Source: Candidatus Sabulitectum sp.
GTDB taxonomy: Bacteria; Fermentibacterota; Fermentibacteria; Fermentibacterales; JCC-6
NCBI GenBank assembly: GCA_021107435.1
Contig: JAIOSV010000030.1
Span: forward strand, 1-64,000
Direction: 5' to 3'
Length of the DNA: 64,000 nt
The position numbers and the translations under genes were made by a program. This document shows positions 35,799-44,152 of the stretch, one piece after another. The notes beneath the pieces were generated by a model. The model worked only from the letters and a program-made list of their open reading frames with translations. It searched no databases and was not told where the DNA came from. The number at the start of each line of letters is the position of its first letter. Positions within the stretch are counted from its first letter, which is position 1.

Positions 35799-36581
35799 AT
35801 GAAGATCCCCCTGATAGTTCTGATTTCTGTTCTTATCATGGCTCTTGCAATTAGCTTGACAACTGTTTACCGTATGAATGAAAAAGTCAACCATATGAGA
35901 AACATGATGAGCGAATATGGTGAGCAGGTGGAACAGGTCACTGCACAGCGTGATACGCTGGCTCTTGTTAATGCTGCTTTCACTGCAAGAATTGACTCGG
36001 TACCATTTCTCCTGCACACTGCTGACTCGCTTCGGATCCGGCTTGATGAAATCGAGCTGGTTCGTGATTATCTTGGTTGCTATCTTATCATAGATACAGG
36101 TCAGAACAGATTTCATCTCAGACGCAACGGGCTTCTTATCCGTTCCGGATACTGTGGTACCGGCAAGGGCTGGACGCAGAATGACAGCGGAATGGTGTGG
36201 AACTTCAGCACACCCAGAGGTATCAGATATGTGGTGAAAAAAGGAGAAAATCCCCTCTGGTACAGACCTGACTGGTACTGGCTTGAGCAGAATCTTCGCC
36301 CACCAAGACCCGGGCAGGACATTCTTATACCGGACAGTCTTTCATGGGACGAGCAGATTGCTTATTACAGGGATACACTCACATCATCGGAGCGTGTGTG
36401 GGTTCGAGCTGTTCCCGGAGCACTGGGTAACTTCAAAATTGATCTCGGTGGAGGAATTCTTCTTCACTACGGCGTGGGCAGGGGAAGAAATGTCAGTCAC
36501 GGCTGTATTCGTCTGGGCAATTCTGACCTTGATGCCATATACAGAGCCCTTCCCGTGGGTGCGCCCGTTTTAATCTACTGA
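35799..36581 (+). CDS. L,D-transpeptidase (YkuD domain), membrane-anchored
   Basis: 260 residues from ATG 35799, after GGGAG. One N-terminal transmembrane helix (about 4-24), a coiled coil (about 25-70), then a YkuD domain. The active-site motif is LHYGVGRGRNVSHGCIRL, with the nucleophilic Cys at about 236. These enzymes form 3-3 cross-links or attach proteins to peptidoglycan in the periplasm. It lies 13 bp after the M15 peptidase. Confidence 0.9.
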   Translation: MKIPLIVLISVLIMALAISLTTVYRMNEKVNHMRNMMSEYGEQVEQVTAQRDTLALVNAAFTARIDSVPFLLHTADSLRIRLDEIELVRDYLGCYLIIDTGQNRFHLRRNGLLIRSGYCGTGKGWTQNDSGMVWNFSTPRGIRYVVKKGENPLWYRPDWYWLEQNLRPPRPGQDILIPDSLSWDEQIAYYRDTLTSSERVWVRAVPGALGNFKIDLGGGILLHYGVGRGRNVSHGCIRLGNSDLDAIYRALPVGAPVLIY

Positions 36582-36594
36582 GAGAGAGGCTTAT

Positions 36595-37848
36595 ATGATA
36601 TACACATTCGCAGGAATCGCAGGAAAAAGATCAAGGCTTAACACTGTTTTGATTGCCGGTACTCTGGTGGCAGTGTTGACGGTGATATTTTTCCTGAATC
36701 GCTGGCAGAAAAACCCGGCAATGCCTCAGCACGGGTCAGTAACGGAAGTAAACCAGGGCGTTCCACCTCTTGAACCATCAGTCGGTATTCCTGTTGAGCA
36801 ACCTCCCGAGTTATGGCTTCAGGCTTATGGCTCATCATCAGGCAATGCTGCATGGGGGGACGCAATAGTAGCTCCATTTGATACCCTGTGGAGCATTTCC
36901 ACGGGAAGAGAGTTGTTTTCTCCCCCCGCAATTGTTGGTAACATGATTTTTATTGCCGGAAATGACAAGGTTCTCAGGGGACTCAATAGAGACTCCGGGC
37001 AGCAGATCTGGTCAAGAACTGTTACCTGCGGCTTATCAGGGGGAGTTGCAGCTGATTACACAACGGTCTATTTCAGCGGTCAGGACGGATACATGTATGC
37101 CCTGAATATTGAAACAGGTTCAGAAAGATGGAAGACAGGTCTTGGCTACCATATTTTTACGGATGCCTGCATTTTCCGTGACAGTCTTGTTCTTGCCGGG
37201 AACTCTATGGGTTCTATTGCAGCTCTCGACAGAAGAACAGGTGATCTGGTCTGGAATGACACCATGGATGGTCTTCTTCTGGGTCCTGCCCTTTCAGAGA
37301 GTATTGCGGTGTTTACATCTGAGGCAGGTGCTGCGGGTGCATGGGATATATCAGGGAATTCACTCTGGTCCCGAGGATTTACATCCCAGCCTTCGGCACC
37401 TTCAATTAAATCTGATGTGATTTTCATTGGATTCTCAACCGGTAAGGTACTGGCTCTTTCTCTTCAAACCGGGGAAACCATTTGGGAAACAGCACTGGAC
37501 GGTGTTCGAGGAAGAACTGTTGTTTCACGTCCTGCGCTTGCGGGGGATTCTCTGCTTGTAGCTGGAACTTGTGATGGAAGGGTTTTCTGCCTTGAAACAG
37601 GTAATGGAGAGCTTCTCTGGGAAACAGAGCTTGAGAACTGGGTTTCGGTAACTCCAGCAGTTTGTGATACCATTGTTTATGCAAGCTGCGATGACTGCAG
37701 AATACACCTTTTAAGCCTGAACACAGGTCTTCCAGTTGATGCAATTGAAACAGGATCGTATTCAGGAACTCCACCGGTGCTCATGGAAGGCGTCCTGTAT
37801 ACAGGTAATTCCGCTGGTGACTTTACTGCAATAACCGGAGCTTTATGA
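36595..37848 (+). CDS. Membrane-anchored PQQ-like beta-propeller protein
   Basis: 417 residues. One transmembrane helix (about 17-35) is followed by eight PQQ-type blades with the A-x-D/N-x-x-T/S-G-x-x-x-W pattern, for example LNRDSGQQIWSRTV, LNIETGSERWKTGL, LDRRTGDLVWNDTM and LSLQTGETIWETAL. The fold matches BamB and PQQ enzymes, but no PQQ ligands can be assigned. A scaffold role at the outer face of the inner membrane is likely. It lies 13 bp downstream of the L,D-transpeptidase. Confidence 0.75.
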   Translation: MIYTFAGIAGKRSRLNTVLIAGTLVAVLTVIFFLNRWQKNPAMPQHGSVTEVNQGVPPLEPSVGIPVEQPPELWLQAYGSSSGNAAWGDAIVAPFDTLWSISTGRELFSPPAIVGNMIFIAGNDKVLRGLNRDSGQQIWSRTVTCGLSGGVAADYTTVYFSGQDGYMYALNIETGSERWKTGLGYHIFTDACIFRDSLVLAGNSMGSIAALDRRTGDLVWNDTMDGLLLGPALSESIAVFTSEAGAAGAWDISGNSLWSRGFTSQPSAPSIKSDVIFIGFSTGKVLALSLQTGETIWETALDGVRGRTVVSRPALAGDSLLVAGTCDGRVFCLETGNGELLWETELENWVSVTPAVCDTIVYASCDDCRIHLLSLNTGLPVDAIETGSYSGTPPVLMEGVLYTGNSAGDFTAITGAL

Positions 37849-37879
37849 ACAATCATGTGGAAGAAGGACAGGAGAAAAA

Positions 37880-38749
37880 TTGCCAAGTGGAATGATACCA
37901 AGCGGATACGCACTTGTAGCAGGTTTGTCCAATACAGGCAAATCAAGTCTGCTGAATGCTCTAACTGAAACTAATATTTCTCCGGTGGCCCTTCAACCTG
38001 CCTCTACAAGAATGCCAATTACTGCTATATGTACGCCCGGGAATGCACAGATATGCTTTGTGGACACTCCGCCACTAGAGGGCCGATATGCCTGGTCCAT
38101 CATTGACTGGGTAGATGTGATTGTCCTTCTTATTAACATCAATACATTTGAGCAGGATCTTGAGAATCCTGTTGTCAAACATTTCTTGAGATCCACAAAC
38201 AAGAAACCCGTTGTACTGGCTCTGGGCAAAAGTGATTTTGTCAAACCGGAGCATCGCGCAGCTTTTGTTACGAGAGCAACGTACACAAATCAATTTGCGG
38301 GAATTGTGCCGGTCATTCCAATTCTGGGTGACGGAATCACTGAGCTCATGGATACTGTACTTCGAAATATTCCCATGCGAAACCGGTTGTTTCCGCGATG
38401 TATCAACACACTGAACTCCAAGCGGTTTCTTATATCTGAGCAGATTCGTACACAGCTGTTCAGTACTCTCCCGCTTGAGGTTGCAGGGGAAACCGCCGTA
38501 CAGGTGGAGGAAACGTCCCAGAGAGACGGCAAACTTTATGTCAGAGCGAACCTGATTGTGTCTCGAGCTTCCTCCAAGGGAATGCTCATTGGACGCAGGG
38601 GGCAGACTCTCGAGCACATCAACAAGCTGTCTTCAAAAGCTATTACGGAGTTCACGGGGGAAAAATGCAGACTTGACCTCTGGGTAAAGGTGCGGGAAGC
38701 ATGGACGGAGAACAAAACCGCTTTACTTGAGTTCGGATATGTCTGCTGA
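37880..38749 (+). CDS. era: Era-like GTPase with altered G3/G4 motifs
   Basis: 289 residues, TTG start after GGAG at 37871. The P-loop GLSNTGKSSLLNAL (G1) is intact and the switch region PASTRMPITAI resembles Era. G3 reads VDTPPLEG where Era has DTPG, and G4 reads LGKSDF where NKxD is expected. The C-terminal KH domain is well kept (KGMLIGRRGQTLEHINKLSS). Era binds 16S rRNA late in 30S assembly. Position before scpA and length support orthology, but nucleotide specificity may be changed. Confidence 0.8.
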   Translation: MPSGMIPSGYALVAGLSNTGKSSLLNALTETNISPVALQPASTRMPITAICTPGNAQICFVDTPPLEGRYAWSIIDWVDVIVLLININTFEQDLENPVVKHFLRSTNKKPVVLALGKSDFVKPEHRAAFVTRATYTNQFAGIVPVIPILGDGITELMDTVLRNIPMRNRLFPRCINTLNSKRFLISEQIRTQLFSTLPLEVAGETAVQVEETSQRDGKLYVRANLIVSRASSKGMLIGRRGQTLEHINKLSSKAITEFTGEKCRLDLWVKVREAWTENKTALLEFGYVC

Positions 38750-39488
38750 CAATCAGAGAGCCTGCCGAATTGATATAGAAGACTTTGAGGGTCCTCTTGA
38801 CCTTCTTCTGTTCCTCATCAGGAGAGATGAGCTTGATGTTACAACCATACATGTAGCTGAAGTGGCTGATCAGTACTTGAAATACATCAGAGAGGCTGAG
38901 GATCTTAATTTGGACGTCGCCGGAGAGTATCTTGTTATGGCAGCTACACTTACCAGAATGAAGAGCCGGCTGCTTCTTCCAGTTGAAAGAGCTCTTATGG
39001 ATGAAACAGAGGATCCCATGGAAACTCTCATGAGACACCTTGTACTCTATAAAGCTTTTAAAGAAGTGGCTTCTGAACTCCGTGAGAGTGAATCCATCTG
39101 GCGTGATGTTTTTGCCCCGCCGGGAGAGCGTGAAAGGTACAAAGAAGAAATAGTGGAATCAGATCCCGGACAGACTTCTCTGTTTGATCTGCTTCTCGCG
39201 CTTGAGAATATGACTGAGAAGAATACTCCACCGCCCCGGCACATGATACAAAAACCGCTGCTTTCTTTCACTGAGTGCGTAAAGGTGCTTGATAAGCTTC
39301 TTTCCACGAAAACCACAAGAGATTTCGGAGATGCAGTAGGGGAGAACACAGACGAAGCAACAGTAGTATCCTTTTTTGTGGTAGTTCTTGAGCTTGTAAA
39401 ACGGGGATGGCTCACTGCTGAACAGAGTTATCCTTTTGCGGATATATCCATGAAACGGAAAGAAGAAAGGTGGGAAATGAATGCTTGA
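38739..39488 (+). CDS. scpA: Segregation and condensation protein A
   Basis: About 249 residues. The kleisin N-terminus IDIEDFEGPLDLLLFLIRRD is diagnostic, followed by YLVMAATLTRMKSRLLLP. A C-terminal winged helix includes VVSFFVVVLELVKRGWL. It bridges SMC heads in the SMC-ScpAB condensin. I prefer the ATG at 38739; a TTG at 38727 would also fit. It overlaps era and scpB (8 bp). Confidence 0.93.
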   Translation: MSADNQRACRIDIEDFEGPLDLLLFLIRRDELDVTTIHVAEVADQYLKYIREAEDLNLDVAGEYLVMAATLTRMKSRLLLPVERALMDETEDPMETLMRHLVLYKAFKEVASELRESESIWRDVFAPPGERERYKEEIVESDPGQTSLFDLLLALENMTEKNTPPPRHMIQKPLLSFTECVKVLDKLLSTKTTRDFGDAVGENTDEATVVSFFVVVLELVKRGWLTAEQSYPFADISMKRKEERWEMNA

Positions 39489-40071
39489 TCAGCTGGCAAG
39501 GCAGATTGAAGCCCTCCTTGTTGCCACTGAATCACCTGTTACATTGAACAGAATATGTGAACTTACCGGCTGCGGTACCGAGTCTGCGGAGCAGGCTATC
39601 CTGCGCATTGAAGCAGAGCTTTCTTCCGGCGGGCACGCTATTGTGATAGCCAGGCTTGCCGGGGGATACAGGATTGTAACAGACCCGGATCTTGGTTTTA
39701 TAGTTGGGCAGCTATTTGAAGGCAAAAGACACAGTAGACTATCAAGAGCATCTCTGGAGACGCTGGCAGTAATCGCCTACAGACAGCCCGCAACAAGGGC
39801 TCAAGTTGAGGCAGTTCGCGGAGTTAACAGCGACAGTGCCATGAGAACTCTGCTGGAGAGGGACATGATAAAAATAGCAGGACGGCAGGAAACTCCGGGA
39901 AGACCACTTCTTTACGGTACAACTTCACGATTCCTGGAGTACTTCGGTCTCAGCAATCTTGAGCATCTGCCCAGGATGGATGAGATGGAGAATCTATTGA
40001 AGCTTTCAGCGGAGGACATTGAGCGAATGGCTTCTGAATTATCGGAGGAAGAAAGTGACCAGATCATCTAA
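39481..40071 (+). CDS. scpB: Segregation and condensation protein B
   Basis: 196 residues with two winged helices. Signature segments are ALLVATESPVTLNRICELTG at the start and LSRASLETLAVIAYRQPATR with VEAVRGVNSDSAMRTLLER in the second half. It binds the ScpA linker in the SMC complex. The start overlaps scpA, and the 3' end contains the next gene's ribosome-binding site. Confidence 0.94.
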   Translation: MLDQLARQIEALLVATESPVTLNRICELTGCGTESAEQAILRIEAELSSGGHAIVIARLAGGYRIVTDPDLGFIVGQLFEGKRHSRLSRASLETLAVIAYRQPATRAQVEAVRGVNSDSAMRTLLERDMIKIAGRQETPGRPLLYGTTSRFLEYFGLSNLEHLPRMDEMENLLKLSAEDIERMASELSEEESDQII

Positions 40072-40810
40072 AGGCGGGAAGACTGCATCAGCAGATGCCG
40101 ACGGAATGAGGCTTAACCGTTACATAGCGAGATCCGGAGTCGCCAGCAGGAGAAACTGCGATGCCGGTATCAGGAATGGAATGGTTACTGTTAATGGACG
40201 GCTGATTACCAATCCTGCGGAGAAAATATCAGAGGGTGATCTTGTTTTATGGGACGCTGCTTCAGTAACCCTCCCGGATATGTTCGTTGCGGTAATGAAT
40301 AAGCCATCAGGTTATGAAACAACAATGAATGAAAATGCCTCAAGACCTGTTTCTCAACTCGCGATTGGAATGCCGCGTGGAGCTGCACCTGCAGGTCGAC
40401 TGGATATACGAACAGGTGGACTTCTTTTATGGAGTAATGACGGTGAACTTGTTTACAGACTTACCCATCCCAAGTGGCGGATTGAGAGGGAATACTCACT
40501 TATTCTCGCCAGGTCCCCGGAGAGAGAAGCTGTTGAAAAAATGCGCAAAGGTGTTTACATCGCTCCAGGAGAGTTTTCCAAACCTAAATCCGTGGAAAAA
40601 ACCGGATCAAAAACTCTTAGTGTTGTTTTGACAACCGGGCGCAACAGAGAGGTTAGAAGACTCTCAAAGTTCTCAGGAATACCTCTGATCGGACTGGAAA
40701 GGATAAGATTCGGCCCGATTCAGCTTGAGGATCTTGAGCGGGGAAAGTGGCGGATACTGAATTCAGAAGAAATAGCATTACTCTGCAAAGCGGTCAGACT
40801 TGACAGATAA
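40055..40810 (+). CDS. RsuA/RluB-family rRNA pseudouridine synthase
   Basis: 251 residues from the GTG at 40055, which follows GGAGGAA. An S4 RNA-binding domain comes first (MRLNRYIARSGVASRRNCDA). Then the catalytic domain has PAGRLDIRTGGLLLWSNDGE, with the catalytic Asp in RLDIRT (usually RLDxxTxGLLL), and GRNREVRRL near the end. Its usual neighbours scpA and scpB are upstream, favouring the RluB (23S rRNA) role, but RsuA cannot be excluded. Confidence 0.88.
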   Translation: MTRSSKGGKTASADADGMRLNRYIARSGVASRRNCDAGIRNGMVTVNGRLITNPAEKISEGDLVLWDAASVTLPDMFVAVMNKPSGYETTMNENASRPVSQLAIGMPRGAAPAGRLDIRTGGLLLWSNDGELVYRLTHPKWRIEREYSLILARSPEREAVEKMRKGVYIAPGEFSKPKSVEKTGSKTLSVVLTTGRNREVRRLSKFSGIPLIGLERIRFGPIQLEDLERGKWRILNSEEIALLCKAVRLDR

Positions 40811-40927
40811 TTCACTCATAAGCAATGATGTCAATATAATTATCCGGCACGAAGTAAATGCAGGACTTGACGAACGACTCTTATTTCAGGATATTCGCCA
40901 CATCTGAAAGAGAGGATGTGAATTTGA

Positions 40928-41575
40928 CTGCCTGAAATAATAGCTGTAGATGGCCCTGCTGCTTCCGGTAAAAGTACTACCGCAAAGAAGATAGCATCAG
41001 AGTTGAGTTTTGAGTATCTTGACACCGGCGCAATGTACCGTGCGTCGGCTTTTCTAGTTTCAGCTTCAGGTATTGATCTTCAGGACGGACAGGCTGCAGC
41101 GGCATTCCTCAGTGACCATTCTATTGATGTTTCAAGTAAAGGCATTTTTGTTGACGGAGAGGATATCTCCGGAAGCATAAGAACAGCCGCGGCAGGCGAA
41201 GCTGCAAGCATCATATCAGCTCATCGCCCGGTGAGAGAGTACATGGTCTCACTTCAGAGAGCCTTTGGTGAAAAGCACAATACAGTAGCAGAGGGAAGAG
41301 ACATGGGAACAGTTGTGTTTCCTGATGCTTCATTGAAGGTATACGTGGTGGCTGATATTGCCATCAGGGCGTGGCGCAGATTGAGAGATCTGAATCAGGA
41401 TGACATGGACAGTATGGTTCACGCAGTATTCAGGAGGGATTTCAGAGACAGAAACAGGCTCGAGAGTCCTTTAAGGCTTCCGCCGGGAGCTCTCTGGCTG
41501 GATGGTACCAGTATGTCAGTCAACGAGCAGGTTAATTTCGTTCTCAACCACTACAGAGGGAAGTGCGGCAAGTGA
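40928..41575 (+). CDS. cmk: Cytidylate kinase, apparently with a non-standard start codon
   Basis: About 215 residues. The P-loop IAVDGPAASGKSTTAKKIA, YLDTGAMYRA, AEGRDMGTVVFPDA and RDFRDRNR are diagnostic for CMP/dCMP kinase. The P-loop region lies upstream of the first standard in-frame start (TTG at 41003, which would delete it). In frame, a TGA at 40925 is followed by CTG-CCT-GAA-ATA-ATA-GCT, with no ATG, GTG or TTG. CTG at 40928 is the best candidate, with GAGAGG about 12 bp upstream. A one-base error or frameshift after the TTG at 40924 is the alternative. Confidence 0.85.
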   Translation: MPEIIAVDGPAASGKSTTAKKIASELSFEYLDTGAMYRASAFLVSASGIDLQDGQAAAAFLSDHSIDVSSKGIFVDGEDISGSIRTAAAGEAASIISAHRPVREYMVSLQRAFGEKHNTVAEGRDMGTVVFPDASLKVYVVADIAIRAWRRLRDLNQDDMDSMVHAVFRRDFRDRNRLESPLRLPPGALWLDGTSMSVNEQVNFVLNHYRGKCGK

Positions 41576-42213
41576 AAAGATCTCTACTGGTTGACATTTT
41601 CCTCAGACCCGCAATTATTATACTGGCGGCGGTATTTTTCAGAATGAATGTGAAGAACAGGAAAAATTTTCCCAGGGGATCCTTGATTCTGGCAGGAAAC
41701 CATATCTCAAACTGGGATCCCCCTTTTATTGCCGCAGCGGTCCCCAGAGCAGTGCACTTCATGGCAAAATCCAGTTTGTTTAAAACTCGTTTTCTCTCAT
41801 GGTTCATGCATAAACTTGGTGCGTTTCCTATTAACAGAAGATCAGCAGTGAACTCAGGTGCGCTCAATAAAGCTATTGAGCTGGTTAATCAGGGAGCCGC
41901 AGTCATCATTTTTCCAGAGGGGACAAGAAGCAGCGACGGAAAAATGCTTAAAGCAAAAGCAGGGGTTGGCTACATTGCTCATGCTACAGGTGCATCGGTA
42001 TTACCGTTTTTCCTGGAAGGTATGGATGACCCGATAAGTACACTGCTGTTTAGGTCCAGATTCAGAGTAACGTTTGGTCAACAGATACTGCCTGAAGAAC
42101 TTGAGGTACTGCATAAACAGGGCGGCCCCAGAAAATCAGCGGAATATATTCTTGATAAAGTTAAGGAAATAAAGAAAGAAACGAGCATAGTTAAAGAAAG
42201 GAACGTTGAATGA
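41572..42213 (+). CDS. plsC: 1-acyl-sn-glycerol-3-phosphate acyltransferase
   Basis: 213 residues. An N-terminal hydrophobic segment (about 5-25) precedes the catalytic GNHISNWDPP (H-x4-D). The substrate-binding FPEGTRSSDGKMLKAKAGVG and a final PFFLEGMDDP follow. It adds the second acyl chain to make phosphatidic acid at the inner membrane. The GTG at 41572 overlaps the cmk stop (GTGA). The series cmk-plsC-rpsA is a familiar bacterial arrangement. Confidence 0.92.
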   Translation: MKRSLLVDIFLRPAIIILAAVFFRMNVKNRKNFPRGSLILAGNHISNWDPPFIAAAVPRAVHFMAKSSLFKTRFLSWFMHKLGAFPINRRSAVNSGALNKAIELVNQGAAVIIFPEGTRSSDGKMLKAKAGVGYIAHATGASVLPFFLEGMDDPISTLLFRSRFRVTFGQQILPEELEVLHKQGGPRKSAEYILDKVKEIKKETSIVKERNVE

Positions 42214-44111
42214 GTGAAATGAAAGAGTTTGTTGTAGGTCTTACTGCTGAAGAGATTGAGACCATTGAAGGGCATGATTACACAGCCAGTGAGAGATGCG
42301 ATTTCGAAGCTGCCTATGCAGGCACCATCGCTAACTTTACAGTCAAGGTTGGCACAATTATTTCAGGCACAATACTCAAGACCGCAAACAATGAGGTTAT
42401 TGTTGATCTCGGATACAAGAGCGAGGGAGTTATTCCTCTGCAGGAATTCCGTGATGAAGATGCACCTCAGCCTGGTAAAAAGGTTGATGTTTTTGTTGAA
42501 AGTCTTGAGGATACCGACGGTCGAGTTACTGTTTCTAAAGAAAAGGCTCACTTCCATACGGTATGGAACGACATCAAGGTGGCCTATGATGAGAATCTTA
42601 TCCTCAAGGGTAAGGTTATCAAGCGTATCAAAGGCGGTCTCACAGTGAGAATCATGGGTGTTGATGCTTTCCTGCCCGGTTCTCAGGTAGCCCTTCGTCA
42701 GGTGCCCAACCTTGAAAAATTCTGCGGGGAAGAGCTGGACTTCAGAGTAATCAAACTCAACAAGCGTCGCAGGAACATCGTAGTCAGCCGCAGACAGGTA
42801 CTTGAAGAGGCAAGAAGCGAGCTGAAAGAGAACCTCATCACGGAGTTGGAAGAGGAGCAGGTAAGAAAAGGTATTGTGAAGAATATCACTGACTTCGGTG
42901 CCTTCGTTGATCTTGGCGGTATCGACGGTCTTCTTCACATTACAGACATGAGTTGGGGAAGAGTTCGTCACCCGTCTCAGCTTCTCACAATCGGTGAAGA
43001 GATTGATGTCAAGGTTCTCAAATTCGACAAGGAGCGCGAACGTATCTCCCTTGGCCTCAAGCAGCTGCAGCCCTTTCCATGGGAAGGTGTTGCCGAGCGT
43101 TATTCTCAGGAAACAATGGTTAACGGTAAAGTTGCCTCCATTACTGACTACGGCGCATTTGTAGAAATTGAGCCTGGAGTAGAGGGTCTTATTCACATCT
43201 CCGAAATGTCCTGGACAAAGCATGTCCGTCATCCCTCCAAGATTCTTGCAGTTGGAGATGAGGTTGAGGCCGTAGTCCTCAGCGTAAATGAGGAAGAAAG
43301 AAAGATTTCTCTTGGTCTCAAGCAGACCATGGAAAATCCATGGAATTCCATTGAAGAGAGATACCCCATAGGATCTTCAGTGGACGGCAAAGTTCGCAAC
43401 CTGACTAACTTCGGTGCATTCGTAGAGATTGAGGACGGTATTGACGGCCTGATTCACATCTCTGATATGAGTTGGACCAAAAGGATAAGTCATCCTTCCG
43501 AGATTGTTCAGAAAAACCAGCCGGTGAAGGTTGTCGTTCTAAGCATAGACAGGGAAAATCACAGGATTTCCCTTGGTCTTAAGCAGACAGGTGAAAATCC
43601 CTGGGATTCAATGTCTGAGCGCTATCCGGAAACCACAGAAGTACGGGGCATAGTAACACAGATTCTTGACAGAGGTGTTGTTATTGATCTCGAAAACAAT
43701 ATTGAAGGTTTTGTCCCTCTGAGCCAGCTTGGTTGGGATGAGCTTGAGAATCCGGCTGACGTTCTTCGTAAAGGTGACGAGCTTCCACTCAGGGTTATTG
43801 AGGTTGTGCCTTCAAGCCGCAGGATTGTTTTAAGCGTCAGAAGCTACTTCAACGGTCGTCCCATGGAGGAACTTCAGGAGTTCAGAACTTCCCTTGAAGG
43901 TCGCCCTGTAGAAGAAGTCGCAGCTGAAGAGCCAGTTGCTGAAGGGACAGTAGAGGAAACGCCTGTGGAGGAAGCAGTCGCGGAGGAGAAGGCAGTGGAA
44001 GCCGCAGTTGAGGAAAACTCTGCGGTAGAAGAGACTGTAACTGAAGAACCAAAAGAAGAAGAAGTTGTTGAAGAAGAATCAGAGGTTCTTGAAGAACCTG
44101 CAGAGAAGTAA
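42210..44111 (+). CDS. rpsA: 30S ribosomal protein S1
   Basis: 633 residues with six S1 RNA-binding domains between about 45 and 545. The repeats end in near-identical phrases, such as GLIHISEMSWTKHVRHPSKI and ISLGLKQTMENPW. The last ~75 residues are a low-complexity tail of Glu, Val, Ala and Pro, acidic and unusual in length. It binds mRNA on the 30S subunit to assist initiation. ATGA overlap with plsC. Its placement close to the presumed terminus is notable for a highly expressed gene. Confidence 0.95.
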   Translation: MSEMKEFVVGLTAEEIETIEGHDYTASERCDFEAAYAGTIANFTVKVGTIISGTILKTANNEVIVDLGYKSEGVIPLQEFRDEDAPQPGKKVDVFVESLEDTDGRVTVSKEKAHFHTVWNDIKVAYDENLILKGKVIKRIKGGLTVRIMGVDAFLPGSQVALRQVPNLEKFCGEELDFRVIKLNKRRRNIVVSRRQVLEEARSELKENLITELEEEQVRKGIVKNITDFGAFVDLGGIDGLLHITDMSWGRVRHPSQLLTIGEEIDVKVLKFDKERERISLGLKQLQPFPWEGVAERYSQETMVNGKVASITDYGAFVEIEPGVEGLIHISEMSWTKHVRHPSKILAVGDEVEAVVLSVNEEERKISLGLKQTMENPWNSIEERYPIGSSVDGKVRNLTNFGAFVEIEDGIDGLIHISDMSWTKRISHPSEIVQKNQPVKVVVLSIDRENHRISLGLKQTGENPWDSMSERYPETTEVRGIVTQILDRGVVIDLENNIEGFVPLSQLGWDELENPADVLRKGDELPLRVIEVVPSSRRIVLSVRSYFNGRPMEELQEFRTSLEGRPVEEVAAEEPVAEGTVEETPVEEAVAEEKAVEAAVEENSAVEETVTEEPKEEEVVEEESEVLEEPAEK

Positions 44112-44120
44112 AAGAATAGT

Positions 44121-44144
44121 GGGGCGGAGGAAACTCCGCCCCTT
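44121..44144 (+). terminator. Perfect hairpin after rpsA, possible terminator or attenuator
   Basis: GGGGCGGAG at 44121-44129 pairs fully with CTCCGCCCC at 44134-44142 around a GAAA tetraloop. Only two T residues follow, so termination may be weak. It lies 10 bp after the rpsA stop and 9 bp before mtaB. It may stabilise the rpsA 3' end or reduce readthrough into the next genes. Confidence 0.55.
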
Positions 44145-44152
44145 GGCACACA

